From Holacanthus passer (lineage: Eukaryota > Chordata > Actinopteri > Pomacanthidae): DNA of 64,000 bases. Position 1 is the stretch's first letter. Every line of letters starts with the position of its first letter. The position numbers and the translations under genes were made by a program. The stretch is from NCBI GenBank assembly GCA_025331565.1, contig JAFREQ010000026.1, forward strand, positions 4,187,001 to 4,251,000. Reading direction: 5' to 3'. This document shows, piece by piece, positions 12,454-25,266 of this stretch. The notes beneath the pieces were generated by a model. That model was not told where the DNA came from and did no database searches. It saw only the letters and a program-made list of their open reading frames with translations.

Positions 12454-13961
12454 GAGGAAGAAACGGAGCGAGCAGGGGAAAGGACCAAAACCCAGCTGAG
12501 CGCTCAAACTGTGAGAGGAACCCAGTTTCACATCAGTAAATGATGGTTAACGGTTTGCAGCAGAGAGAAAAGGTTAAAGCACAACTGACCAGACGAGCTG
12601 CACAATCACAGCTCGGCTCATCTCGCTCATTACATAACTGCACTTAAAAATGAAAAGGGTTTATTAATATAGGTGGACATGTAGAAATGTAAAAAGCTGC
12701 AGCTGTAAACTAAATTAACCTGTTTAATGTTTCGCTCAGGAACCTGAAACATGAATCTAACGCACCTTCTTTAATGAGAGTGACCTGAACCAAACTCAAG
12801 TCTAAATTTACTGGACATTACTTATGATCATGCCTCATTATTGAAACACACTTTGGCCGACAACTGTTCCACCGAGAACCATTCCATGTATTTGCATCCT
12901 GTCGTTTCTCTGCAGCCGTTTGCAGCAGCTGAAATTATTACTATAGACGAAATCAGGTGCACGCACGTGAAACAGCTTCCTACCATCCAGAGTCCAGAGC
13001 TGTGGCGTCTGACAGCAACGTGACGTGATGAACCTCTCAGCTCAGTTTGTTTGGATGTGAACCATGAATGTATTGTACAAACTGGACGACAGGACTTTAG
13101 GTCAAAGTGTCCTGACCACAGTTTGACGGGGTTTTAGCCTTTACCTGGAGTCGTGTTTCTGGATCCTAATGAACATGAGTACAATCATTACTCATTCAAC
13201 AATCACTCGTTCGGTGCTGAGCAGGTCGTGAACAGAGGGTTTATCTCAGGCTTCCTGCTGAAAACAGCTGCCCACTGTGGCAGATTGATGAGTGCTGAGA
13301 AAACAACATACAGTAACTGCGCCATAAAACCAAAACGATGAGCTCATAGAGGCTAAAACACTAAAACGATCTTTGGGTTCATCACTAGAAAAACCACCAC
13401 GTTCATGAGTCATATTTAGTTAGTTAAACTGAACCAAGCTCAAATAACTCCACATGTATCAGCTCATCACATCCGTCTCCGTTTACCTCCGAGAAGATAA
13501 AGCTCGGTGGGAAAAGGTCGTCTGCTTTCTGAAGTAAAGAACACGGGTGAGAGGCTCAGCTCCGTCTTCTGCTGCTACGTCAGCAGCCCCAGCCGGAGGA
13601 GGCGCAGGGCATGCTGGGGATTCCCCGCCAAGACCAAAGATCAGACTCTTTTCCCGGCAGATGCGAGTCACAGCGGGAGGAGGCCGCAGACAGGAGGGAG
13701 GAGAGGTGAGGGAGGGAGGGAGGTGAGGGAGGGAGGGAGCGGGAGAGAGATGAAAAAGTTTGGAAGCACAACAGATTGTCATCCTCCATCCTGTTTGTCT
13801 ATGAACTCTCTCTCTTTCATTGCTTTCCATCATCTTCACCTCCCTCGTTCGCTCCCTCTCTCTCTCTCTCTATCTGTATAAACCCTTCAGGGCTGATGGA
13901 GTGATTGGACTCAGATGTCCCCGAGTTTGACTTTGATCATTGCTGACGACAAAATCCAAAG
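12454..13961. other. No gene recognised; GC-rich patch at 13560-13760
   Basis: The 13560-13690 patch is GC-rich with GGCATGCTGGGGATTCCCCG. Next to it is an imperfect (GGGA)n purine run (13690-13750) and pyrimidine repeats (13840-13875). A weak promoter-like island is possible, but no exon is supported. Confidence 0.4.

Positions 13962-14020
<59 letters not shown>
13962..14020. repeat. Compound (CT)n(CA)n microsatellite
   Basis: About 12 CT units followed by about 17 CA units. Confidence 0.97.
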
Positions 14021-14022
<2 letters not shown>

Positions 14023-16177
14023 CCTGTTGCCCCTTCCCTGCTCCCGTGTCAGAGATAAATGAGCAGCAGGAAACGGACGGCGCTCTCCGGAGATTTGAGG
14101 GTGAACTGAATCGAAGCAGCGTCGGCAGAACTCAGGTTTTCCATTTTCTCTCCCATCTGATATTCTTACATTTATCTTTATTATGATAAGGTGGAGGTGG
14201 ACTTTTCTTCCTACAGTTCCTAGAATGACTTTTAATAAAGCCCACCCCAGAGAGGACATTTTAGATGCTTTCATTTCAATCAAAGACGAGCAAACAGGCG
14301 TGAGATCTGTGAGTAAAGCTCCTGGATCTGGACTCTTCACTCAGGAGAACAACATGTCCTGATGCCTGAAGGAGAAGATGGATGAAGCCCAGAGATCAGG
14401 GTTTCCATCCTGCATCCTCCATGTAGTCGGGTTGAGTTCGGAAAAGATGGCGTTAAAGGTTAAATGTTAAAAAAGGTCAACAAACCCGATTTCATGTTTG
14501 AAGTCGGCGTTGACTTTTTAAAATATCGCACCAAACCTTCTTCTGCAAACCTTAAACAAATGCTTTGATATTTCCAACATTACATCACACTTTGGTTGAT
14601 TTTAGAAATAATGAGGTCATAAGTCCAAATTCTGTAACTATAGTCATATTTAGATTCTTTGATTCACTTCAACTACGACAACTAACAAACTTCACCAGCA
14701 CCTGAAACTCGTGGGACAAAACTCAAACCGACCAATCACAGCTCACGCAGTCTCACAGCTGCCATCTTCAACATCAAATCGTCAACAACACACAGAAATG
14801 CAAGATACTGGATATGAACTAGCTTTGCAGCAGTGAACTGTGGTGTGATGGTGATCATAACATTTGATTATCTACATCGTGGAATTAGTGAAAAAATATC
14901 TCAGTTTTATATCAAGTCTCATGTCTGGATGTAATATTTTGTGAAACTTTGATAAAGTATTTATTCAAGCAAAAAAACCTTCTGTTTTCATTCCTTTAAG
15001 GGTCATTGTAAAAATCAATAATGACGATATCAGTGATATTGATTGATGAGAGCGTTCTCACAATATCAACAGCACTTCAGTGTGTTGAAGCACTGACGTG
15101 GTGAAGACAGAACTGTTCTCAGTGATGTTGGGACGACTCATTACTGGTCTTGTTTGTCTCCGACTAGCTGACTGAACTGATGCTTTTCAGATACAGAGAG
15201 GAAGGAAAGAGTTTACATCATAAACAGATCAGAGACGAGAAAGAAAAATGTAGCTGCAGAAAACTGTCATCAGGTTTAACATGTGCGAATCATTCGTACA
15301 GTATCAGTGTCCAGGTCAGTGCCGTCCTGAAACACACACCCACTCACAAACACAGGAAGTGAAGAAGAGAAAACAGCTGAGGAATGACTCCCCCGACCCC
15401 TGACCCCATTCAGATTACCATCAGACCGTTTCCACATCGGTGAACCGAGCGGTTCGACTGAGCGTGAATCAGCTCCTGCCGTGTCCAGTAAACAGAACGA
15501 GGCTGGGGGAGGAAATGGAGCTATCTGAATTATTATTCCTGGAGTATCTTTACAAAAGGCAGCAGAGGAAACTGATGCACGACACACACGTACTGTAACA
15601 GCGAAGGGAGGCAGCAGGTGCAGGCTGCAGCGCCGTCAAGCATTAATTAAACATCTCGAGGTAAATGAGACGGTCTGCCCACCTATATGCTTACACCTGA
15701 CATTTACATACTGTCAATTAGCCGGCAGTAAATGCCATTCCTCGGGCGCCGGGCTGGATGTCACAGATGAGAGAAGCAGTGGCTGAAATGATAGGGTTCA
15801 TGAAATCCCGGCGCTGCCTCAGACACCGGGTCTCATCCAAACCCAGCAGCTATTTGAGAAGAGAACGCCTCCCTGCCTGAGTCCTCGGCTCTTTTCTGCA
15901 CTTCTCAGTATCACACACTCCAATTTTTCATGGATTTACAGTTTTCTATCTGCCGTCATGCAACTTGTACACAAACTGTGGAGCTGACGCTGCAGGGCAG
16001 CTCACAGCCGTCCAGAAGGAAGCGTTCGGAAAAGCTGCCTTTTCTGTCTTTCTGCTTCTTTTTAAATAAAAAACTGAGGCTTTGTTGACATGGAAGAATT
16101 TCCTCCCGGTGCTGGTTTTAAAAAAAGCTCCATGTCAGACTCACAGAGCAGCTGAGTTGACCAGAGACCAGAGTCAT
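14021..16177. other. No gene; candidate conserved element at 15610-15860
   Basis: The 15610-15860 stretch is complex, with CATTAATTAAAC, GTCAATTAGCCGGCAGTAAA and TGATAGGG, a density of homeobox-type TAAT/ATTA cores typical of developmental enhancers. The rest is AT-rich and unassigned. Confidence 0.4.
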
Positions 16178-16410
16178 ACTGCTGAAATCATTAGTCGATT
16201 AATCGATTGGTCAATCTGTGGATTAATGGCTTGTGGATCAATCAATCATTTCTGAAGAAAAAAGAGCCAAACATTCGCTCCCAGTCTCTCAAGTCGACTT
16301 GAAATTGACTGTTTTTTATGATTGTAAATTCAATACTTTTGGGATTTGGGCAATTTGAAGACATCATTTGCCAATGGAAATAATCATTAGCTGAATCCCA
16401 GAGGAGTTCA
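16178..16410. mobile_element. Degenerate fish MITE-like repeat (GATTAATCGATT family)
   Basis: It starts with ATTAGTCGATTAATCGATTG and passes through GCCAAACATTCGCTCCCAG, ATGATTGTAAATTCAATAC and TTTGAAGACATCATTTGCC. It ends GGAAATAATCATTAGCTGAA. The order and spacing match, from memory, a very common non-autonomous DNA repeat of teleost genomes whose ends carry complementary GATTAATCGA/AATAATCGTTAGTTG motifs. Confidence 0.65.
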
Positions 16411-18970
16411 TCAGCAGCATCATTCTCATTACAAATAATCAGTTACAGTGACATTAAAGCCTGGAAACTCGAGACAATCCAACATAAAACTGATGAAACA
16501 GGGCACTTAGAGAGGAAGCAAAGACAAATTGTCATTTATATTCTAATACAACACGTCTCAGAAGCTCACTGACTCCAGAAAATATGTTGATACGTTATCA
16601 CAGCAAAAATAGTTTTTCAGTGACCGACACAAAGCAAAGTGACGTCGAGGGCTGCGATCGAGCAGGTGCTGAGCTCTTACTGTGTCTGAACATCATCTAT
16701 GTCACAAACAGACTGAGTCACTGTAACATCACACCTGGACAATAAGTGTCATCCTGAGATGAAGTGACAGGTCACATGTTAATGAGAGCAACAGTCACAC
16801 ACAATGTCTTTATGAATGAGTGGAGAGACGTGAGGTGAAGCCTCGCATGGTGGAGGTGAGACAAGAGGAGGCGCAAAGAAAAACTGAAGTGATGAAGCGA
16901 GCAGATGCAGGAGGGGGGGGGTCTCTTTTTGGGGGGAGGTGTCTTTGCTGAGGAACATTTTCAGACTCAATCACAGCAGGATTTAAAACTTCAACATGTC
17001 ATTTAGTACTGATGATTCTCTGGGTAAAGTGAATCCACGCAAATTATTTATGTGACAAACAAATTTGCATCACCGACCAATAAAAAGGCGCCTTGACAGT
17101 GTCAACCTTTGGGGGAAGTTGGAGCATTTCTATTTAACCTCCTCTGTCACAATATAAACGGCTCCACAAAGGACGACATTTAGGAGTCAATGGTACAAAA
17201 ACGTCCTTTGAATAAACTTATTGTTCTATTAGCTATGGAGCTAAGAAGCCGGCTAACAGACCAGGATCCGTCAGAGCCGATTCGTCTCTCCAGCTCTTTT
17301 CATTCTTTACACAAATATTTTAATTTGCTCGTCAGCTGCAGGAGTTTTACAAGACGCCCTGCGAGGATCACTGCGTCACCTATTATCAGTATTATTACTG
17401 TTAAAGTTTCATAAAGACTCGTCGCTGCCTCGCGGCCGAGCAGGAAGAAGCTCAGAAACAAAAGCACGGCGAACATCAAACCGCCCGAAGAGCTTCCTCG
17501 TTAGGGATTTTTAATAAGGCACCGTTTATGAGGGTTTTATAAGTTTTAACAAAGGACCTTATTAAAAAAACACATCCATCCAAAAACCTGCCATTTGTTT
17601 CTCAATGGACTTAAAGAAAAGTCGTCCCACAACATTTCAGGCCCAAACTGGCTCCTGGTCAGGTCCAGGACTCTGACGCTGAGGACACAGTCACGTAATG
17701 AAGGAGACACTTTAACAGCACCGGAGCTTTATAGGTCTTTTATAAGCCATTAATTAGAACAGCTTTCCGGTTGCCAGGTTGTGAAAAATTCCTTTGGCTG
17801 CTGTTCATCCTCCTCCAGCAGGACACCCATTTTATCACTCGCTCATCGAGTCCTGAAGACGACTCCAACGGACCGACTGACCGTTTGACTCCTGGACAGG
17901 TGCCGCAGACGAGAGCTGCCGTTTATTTTCCACATCCATTAATCTGCTGATGGTTTTCACACAGTTTAGCCGATAAAATGACTGAAGATAATAGAGAACG
18001 CTGAGTCCAAAACATGTTCAGTCTTCACAACATTTTCACTTTTGGGACGAAGGAGAAAGTGAATTTTTAGTGATTTTTTTCTTTAAAATAAAAACATGAA
18101 TCGAGTTTCAGACTAAATCCACCACATCCACTAATCAGCTCATCAATGAATGTTTGAGCTTCAGAGCTTCTGGACCAAAATCCACTCATTAACAGGAAAT
18201 TAACCATCTGCAACTGGAGACAGATGGAATATTGAAAAACCCTTTATTCATTAGTTAAGATTTTTAATTACGATTACAAACCAACTGTGACTGTTGGATT
18301 ATCAAAGTGAGAAATCCAGTTAATTCATCAGAAATGTTCCCAAACTTTTTGTCACGTCAACAATAAAGACAGGTTGAATTATTCTGAAATCTCATCCAAC
18401 AACATGAACTGTTTCTTTAAGTTTCTGTGGATAAAATGAAATTGGAGTTTGTCTCTTTATCTTTGCCTCCTGATTCCGACTCTTGACCACAGCAGATGTT
18501 TTCACCTCTTACAGCAGCAAACCCTCAATCTAACATTCATCCAACACCTGAGGAGCAATTCACTGTCATATCAGTCTCACCTGTGTGTGACAGGTCAACA
18601 TGTCCTCTGAGACAAAGGTCAGCTGTCTCTCCATGTCTCAGCTCAGGTCAATGTTTGGGAGCCTCCTACTTTGGTTTATTACAGTGAGACTTCACTTCAA
18701 GCAGCCGAACAGGACCTGGCAACCCAAACCTGCTCTTATTAATGGCTTTGATAACTAAACATATGAAACATTGTCACACTTGTAAAACCTCCATAAAAAG
18801 GTGCCTCGTTAGATTTTGGGAGCAGAGATTTTATTGTAAATGAAGCTTCATCCAACGAGATGTTCAGTGTTTGTTAGAGAGAGAAATCAGCCGGATTCAA
18901 ACATCCACCAACTGAAGCGGCTTCGTATTAAAACTCTCACAGTTTGATTTCAGTAAAAATCTTCCCGCTC
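16411..18970. other. No gene recognised
   Basis: G-rich runs lie at 16911-16937. The 17070-17560 part contains complex sequence (for example TTAGCTATGGAGCTAAGAAGC and GCCATTAATTAG further on at 17748) that may be regulatory. No supported exon. Confidence 0.4.
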
Positions 18971-19366
18971 ACCTGCTTCCTGTTTCTCTCAGGTGTGTCG
19001 GTCCTTCTTCTGTGTCTGCCCGGTCCTCTGCCCGGTCCCCGCTCCTCGCTCCTCGGCTCGGTCCTCGGTTCTACCGGGGCTCCATGTTCTCCGGTTCTCC
19101 GGCTCAGCGGCGGCTTCCAGCGGGGGAACTTCCAGCTCCGTGTCCGGAGGAAGGAGGCCGGTGTCGGGCAGGAGCAGGGCCGGTTTAAACCCGATCCACC
19201 GGAGAGAAACCCGACTGCTGCCGCGATGAAACTCGATCTGAGGCGACAGACGAGCAGCGGCTCCGAGCGGCGCAGCTCCCCGCCCGCATGACACCGAGCC
19301 GGGGGAGAGAGAGAGCGGAGGGCCGGGGGGAGGAGGGGGGGGAGGGGGCGGAGGTGGGGGGGTGGA
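18971..19366 (-). promoter_or_regulatory. CpG-island-like promoter with a possible non-coding first exon
   Basis: Roughly forty CpG dinucleotides in about 340 bp stand out against CpG-poor surroundings. On the minus strand the island ends at a consensus donor, GGAAGCAG/GTGAGCGG (junction near 18976), as expected for a 5' UTR exon of a gene running left. On the plus strand the same edge reads as an acceptor (TTTCTCTCAG/GTGTGT), and an ATG at 19226 in a GCCGCG context opens only 21 codons. I favour the minus-strand reading. The gene itself is not identified. Confidence 0.4.
19300..19366 (+). repeat. G-rich tract, predicted G-quadruplex
   Basis: Many G runs of 4-8 (for example GGCCGGGGGGAGGAGGGGGG) directly flank the CpG island. 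G-quadruplex-forming tracts are common at promoters. Confidence 0.85.
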
Positions 19367-19689
19367 TTTTATTCTGAGGACAGCCGGCAGGTGGATGAGA
19401 GGACGCGTGTGACCATCAGACCAGAAACCTGCTCACACAGGAGATTTTCTACTGGAATCTGACAGTCAAGGTTAAAAATAGTAAAAAATACAATGGAGTC
19501 TGGTTCAGGTGAAGAAAGTCCAGTTGATAAAACTGAAGGAATCAGTGTTTTCACCTGAGCTTCATTAAAGAGAATCAAAGTGTCTGACATGTTATTATGT
19601 CCATATGTTCAGGCTGAATTTTATTCAACCAAAGGAACAAACTATCACATGAAGCTGAACAAATAAGAAAAAATGTTTCCAACAAGTTC

Positions 19690-19975
19690 AGCAACTATTG
19701 GACAGATTCAAGAATCTACCTGATGGTGGCGCTGATGAAAAGTTGTGGGATCACCAAGTTCCTCCAATTGACCCCTGAGGCGAACATGAACGTGTGAACC
19801 TGATTTAATAGTAATACTTCAATAGTATTTGAGATATTTCACTCGCACAAACAAACCTGATGGTGGCGCTAGACAAAAAGTCGAGGTATCGCCGGAGTCA
19901 GTAGGAATCGTCTTCGTTCATTGGCTCATTCATAATAATCCATCCAATGGTTGTTGAGTCTGTGTTTGTACCAGA
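19690..19975. mobile_element. Degenerate fish interspersed repeat, two partial units
   Basis: CCTGATGGTGGCGCT occurs at 19719-19733 and again at 19856-19870. Each copy is followed by an AAAAGT motif and GG(G/T)ATC(A/G)CC, and the second runs into TAATCCATCCAATGGTTGTTGAG. From memory this is the core of a widespread teleost non-autonomous repeat. Confidence 0.55.
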
Positions 19976-20204
19976 GACTAAAGAAATGCACAGATGATGG
20001 TTTCTGCATTATATCAAACATATCTACAACTTTTCTGTGCACTAACGTCTCGTTACTTATCAGCCAACGTAAGATGGTATCAGTCACTAAAGATGTTCGA
20101 GGGAGTTTTTCCGCTCCGCTGTCTCCAGGTTCACGCTCATGATGGGAACTGTTGGTTCTGTGTAAACAATATTATATATAATAAATATAAGAGTTCGGCC
20201 TGAA

Positions 20205-20276
20205 CCTGCTCTGTATGTAAAATGCCTTGAGATGACTCCTGTGTGATTTAGTGATAATAAAGCTGAATTGAATTAT
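20205..20276 (+). mobile_element. Retrotransposon-like 3' end remnant
   Basis: TGCCTTGAGATGACTCCTGT followed by GTGATAATAAAGCTGAATTGAATTA resembles, from memory, the frequent fish LINE tail 'TGCCTTGAGATGAC ... AATAAA.CTGAATTGAATTG'. Only the tail is visible. Confidence 0.55.
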
Positions 20277-23025
20277 CAGTCGGCTGCTTTATGAGCTTTA
20301 TGGTCTATTTATTTTTAATTACAACTGAATATTGAAAAATAACAAAAGAACTTGATCATCATGATGTGATTTCAGTGAAAGGCAGCAGACCACAGCATTG
20401 AACTGATGCTGAGCCCGACAGAATAGTTGACATTTGCTCGTCCTGAATCGTCATCATCATCTACGTGAAGAGAATCTGAGTCTGATGAGTCGAACAAAAA
20501 TCTCTTCACATTCTCATGTTGTTTGAGTTGTGAGGAGGAAAAATCTGTGTCTTTGCACCTTGACTTCACAGTTCAGAGACAAAACCGAGGTTTGAGGGAG
20601 AAAAATGTTTCTAATGACAAATAACTGATGTCTGATATGAACAAGCGGCTGAATGGTGACAGCAGCACTAAATGACTGAAGCTGTGGGTCCTGTCAGGTC
20701 ACGACTCTCCTGCAGGACGCCGGCGACCTGCGAGACTGATTCATCCACCTGCCCTTTGAGCAAATTGTCTGTCTGGCAACTCCCGTCATCTCTGTCTCAC
20801 CTTCATTTCCTCTGACCGTGTGCGTGAGTCCGGAAATATCGGAGACTCCTGTGCCCCCCCCGCCCGCGGATAAACGGCCATTACCATGACAACCAGGCCA
20901 TAAACTGGAAAAGGACAATGTTGAACGTGGCAACGGTGGCAGGAGGCCAGACCGACAGCCCGGCTCTGCCCCGGGGGCCGAGCCGACGTGTGAACTCCAG
21001 GGTCTGACACGAGCAAACACACCGGTTCTTATTTCTGTCCACCGACACAAAGACGTCCAGACCTGAGGTCGCAGGTACCAGAGAGTGAGCGAGGCGACTT
21101 TCAGCAAGCCACGAGCAACAAAGGGCTGAAAACTGTGTATATGTGGTTTAGGGACGAGATCCCAACGGTCCACTTCTCCTCCATCCAGAACATGGTGTTC
21201 AGCACAAAGCAGGGACGACTGTAAAGAAAGTCAATACACAGATTAGGTTCCTCATGTCTGTAAGCATGGACGTCCAGAAAAGACGAAACACACTAAACAC
21301 ACTGAACCACAGGTCAGTGGAGCCAATCCCACCAGAACACCAGCTGTCACATGTTCTGCTACCAAACCAACATGGACGACAACCAGCAGCTTGTTTACAT
21401 GCAGTTCAGTTTGCACTGAAAGAGCAAAGAGGAGGAGAAGTGCAGAGTTTGGATGAGATCCTGGACGCAGAGACGTGGAGGACAGTGGAGGAAGCTGCAG
21501 GTGAGTGGACTCATCTCAGGTACAGTTTGTCTTTATCAGTTTGTCTCCAGCGGGTCATCACTCGCTAATACCTGTAACTGTCCAACAACACAACCACAAC
21601 ATCAGCGGTTCGATTCCAGCCGGAGACATTCGTTGCTCTGTCCCCACGTTTCCTGTCTGTCTCTTCACTGTCAGACTGTCCAACATGAAAATGTTCTAAT
21701 GATCTAAAGACTCCAGATTAGACCCAGACTGGAACAGACCTGCTCCAGCTTGGTCCAGTCGGTCGTCAAATCATATTCAGAATCAGCTCGTCAGTCACAG
21801 TGTGTCCTCACCTTCAGTACAGCCTTTAATCTCTGTGTTCTAATTAAACTAATGAGCCACAACATGTTCATGTTAATTGTCTCCTGGCTCAGCTTCATAT
21901 TCGCACAGTCGTGAGAGTTGGATCCTCTGACTCTTGACAAGAACGTGAATAAATCTATTTCTGAAAATGTCAAATTGTTCCTTTAAGAAGCATCATTGAG
22001 TCGTAACAGTCCGGTCGGCTCGTGTGAATGTGACCAAGTCCAAACATCACAGAATTAAAACACCAAAGCTTGAGACGTCATCAAGCTGGAGGAGCTGAGA
22101 GAAAGAGAGACTTTGTGTCCTCATACAATGTTTCTCTAAGTCTTACATGTACCAACGAAACAAACAGCCAGGAAGCGCCACAGCACTCAAATCTGTCCTA
22201 ATGTTTAATCTGCATGTGGATCGGGCTCTGCACAGTGAATCATGGGATACGTGTGCCAGATATTTTTAATTCAAGCACTTCATGAAAATGTTCAAAAAGG
22301 TCTCTCACAGCTGAATCCTTTGAAACGTTCCTGGATCCACACCAACAACAAATCGCTTGTTCCTCGGCCAGCGAAGAGTCAGATTTTTATTAAAACCTCT
22401 TGTTATATTTTGGAAAAATCTTTCTGACGAACAAACACTCGTGACCGGAAACACGGGGGAACAATGAAAAGGCACAAAGTGAAAACTCAACGTTCAACCA
22501 GAATCAACATTGACCATTTTGGAACTAACCCACACTGATGTCCAGGAGCTCAGACCTCAGTTCTCCAGAGCCACATCTTCATGTCTGGATGCTGGAGCTC
22601 GCAGGTTTGGATCCGACATCACTGGGTTGCAAATAGTCAGTCCGAGTTTGCAGAAAACTGAAAAGACAAATGTTCCTGTTTTGCACTGAAAGGCCCAAAT
22701 TTGCAAAAGAAATCTGGTGTTTTTTTCTCCTGACACATAAAAAAAATCCTCTCTGGATGTTTGTACATGATCAAATATGACAGACAGTTTGATTGTGTCC
22801 TGCGTCAAACCAAACACCTGCTGCTGTGTCTTTGGTTGAAGGTGTTCTGGTTGGGAGCGCTTCAAAACTCCACCAGTTTGTCCCAAGTGGGCGGAGTTTT
22901 CTATTAAACACCAGCAGAGTCACTCTGTCGACCTCACACGACATGAAGGCTCCAACAGATGTTCACAGCCGGAGACACCTGAGCAGACGACACACCTGCT
23001 GACAGACAGTTTAGAATGAGGCTCT
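20277..23025. other. No gene recognised
   Basis: The 20800-21020 stretch is GC-rich and complex (ATAAACGGCCATTACCATGA), a possible conserved element. The remainder is AT-moderate with no exon or repeat that I can name. Confidence 0.45.
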
Positions 23026-23497
23026 ACCTGACGCTCACCTGTCTGACGCTCACCCGTCTGACGCTCACCCGTTTGAAGCTCACCTGTCTGACGCTCACCC
23101 GTTTGAAGCTCACCTGTCTGACACTCACCTGTCTGACGCTCACCTGTCTGAAGCTCACCTGTCTGAAGCTCACCTGTCTGACGCTCACCACCTGAAGCTC
23201 ACCTGTCTGACGCTCACCTGTCTGACGCTCACCTGTCTGAAGCTCACCTGTCTGACGCTCACCCGTTTGAAGCTCACCTGTCTGACACTCACCTGTCTGA
23301 CGCTCACCTGTCTGAAGCTCACCTGTCTGACGCTCACCTGTCTGAAGCTCACCTGTCTGACGCTCACCTGTTTGAAGCTCACCTGTCTGAAGCTCACCTG
23401 TCTGACGCTCACCTGTCTGAAGCTCACCTGTCTGACGCTCACCTGTTTGAAGCTCACCTGTCTGAAGCTCACCTGTCTGACGCTCACCTGTCTGACA
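23026..23497. repeat. 15-bp minisatellite, about 31 copies
   Basis: The unit is GACGCTCACCTGTCT, with GAAGCT as the main variant and occasional CCCGTTT. Unit length is a multiple of three, so several frames stay open on both strands. The resulting repeat ORFs (QTGEL, LTCLT, RQVSF) are artefacts. Every unit carries an E-box CACCTG or its variant, and on the minus strand most units carry a perfect donor-like CAG/GTGAGC. Confidence 0.97.
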
Positions 23498-24137
23498 CAC
23501 ACAGTGAGGCTGATTGATCCACCTGCTCAGGTAACATGAGCCTGGCTGTGGGGGCTGGATGTTCAGGTGCGTCCAGGTGAGGAAAGGAGGAGGAGGATGT
23601 GTCTTACTGACTTTCAGCCAGTCGAGCTCTGTGTTGTGATGAAGACAGAAACGATCATTAAGGATTGAAATTGTGGCTCTTTAGAGAAATTCATTCATTT
23701 CAATCTGTGAACTTGCAGCATATTTTCCCAGTGGAGATAAAAAGTGCAGCCTCGTATTTGAATTTTTTGTTTTTCATCCTCATCATTATTATAATAATGT
23801 TTTGAGCCGACTGCTAAAAATCTGGATGTTATTTTTAATGAAAAACTTCAGTTTTCAGGACCAAGTGAAGAATATTGTCCCGTCCAAGAAAATCCCTCAT
23901 ATCAGGTTATATTAAATATTGATGAAGTTACATTATTTATCTGCCATGTGTTTTATGATGTTTGCTGTTTTTCCTTTTCCGTGGTCAGCACAGAAAAGTC
24001 CTTTACAAATATTTATTATTAGTATTGAGCCATAATTTCTGTGTAAACAATGTGTAGATTTATTGATGATTGATATTTTTATTGATAGAAAACAATTTAA
24101 AAGTCTCATTTATTTTCAGTCTAGGTCATTGTGGGAG
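23498..24137. other. No gene recognised
   Basis: AT-rich sequence without supported exons or named repeats. Confidence 0.5.
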
Positions 24138-24246
24138 AATCATCATCATCATCCTCATCCTCCTCATCATCATCCTCTTCATCATCCTCATCATCATCCT
24201 CTTCATCATCCTCATCCTCATCATCATCATCATCATCATCATCTTC
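24138..24246. repeat. (ATC)n / (CTC)n trinucleotide repeat
   Basis: Imperfect CAT/TCA/TCC run of about 36 units. Its frames read as poly-His, poly-Ser and poly-Ile ORFs, which I do not regard as genes. Confidence 0.96.
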
Positions 24247-25266
24247 AGCTCAGTCATACATGTGGATTTTTGATGTCTTTCTTCGTCTGTGCTTCGTTCC
24301 ATCTCTTCTCCATCATCTTCTTCGGCCTCAGGAACCTCAGGAACGTTGGTCGTACCTGCCGGCGGCTCCTTCCTTCCCTCCCTGAACCGGCTCGTCCGTC
24401 CTCAGCGTCTCGGCCGGACGGACGCCTGCCAGCGGAGGCCGGCCGTCGGCTCTGGGTGGCGGCTCTTCTGACAGCTGTGTGTCGGCCTCGGCTCAACGCT
24501 TTGGGGCTGCTCTTGTGATGAAACCCATCTTGGGGTTTGGGGTCTTTTCTTCAAACAGCTTTAAACATCTCTAATTCTAAACTTTTATAATTCATTAACT
24601 GGCTGCTTTTAAAAAAACTGAGGTCTGATTTAAGAGGTTTGTCGGTGAAATGCTTCTTCAGTATTTTCATGCTTTAACAAAGATGTTTTGGTGGTTTTAA
24701 GCGGCTCGTTCTCGTCTCATGAAATCAAAATGGAACACGTTGGGCTGATCTATTGTCATGTGTGTACGTGTTAATAATTCATTCTCCTTCGCTGTAATCT
24801 CAGGAAGAAACGAGAAGAGCTTCCAGGACCGGATGCGTTTGGACTTTATTTCTGTCCTGTTGGGAACAAAACAACAGCTTCACTGTTTGCTTTTATTGCT
24901 TTTCATCTATTTGAATTTGGTCTCCATTAACATCAGCTGCAGTCTTACTCCCACATTTTTATTCCTCCATAGCTTCTAAAGGAGACTGAACTGCAAACAT
25001 TACAATCTTAAACCGTTTGGCCTGTTTGCAGGACGGTGACACCGGAGGTTCGATGACAAAAGCACTTTGCTTAAGGTTGTGATTTCCATTAAATATTTAA
25101 AAAGTAAACGCATCCAGTCGTTTGCTTAAAGTCACTCTTGCCTTCTTCAATATTCATATAAGAACACAGTCTTTCTCTGATCTTAAGCCATAAAATGAAT
25201 CATGCTTCAGCGGCTGAGAGCAGATGTTGCTTAACAAGATAAAGTAGAGAATGTTACAGGCTGGAC
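24247..25266. other. No gene; GC-rich patch 24330-24500
   Basis: GC- and CpG-rich patch (GCCGGCGGCTCC, TCTCGGCCGGACGGACGCC) right after the trinucleotide repeat. It is open in several frames but without recognisable protein or good splice sites. The rest is AT-rich. Confidence 0.4.

Noticed and set aside
18944..19291. 115-codon plus-strand ORF with a hydrophobic start resembling a signal peptide
   Set aside because: It overlaps a CpG island, where open frames are common. The start lies in likely intron, and the 3' part is low-complexity Pro/Arg/Ser.
23024..23539. Repeat proteins on both strands (QTGEL-type and LTCLT-type ORFs); possible CRISPR-like regularity
   Set aside because: A pure 15-bp tandem array with no spacers. 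Open frames follow from the unit length being divisible by three.
24131..24518. Poly-Ser, poly-His and poly-Ile ORFs
   Set aside because: Trinucleotide repeat read in three frames. The following GC-rich patch has no convincing splice sites.
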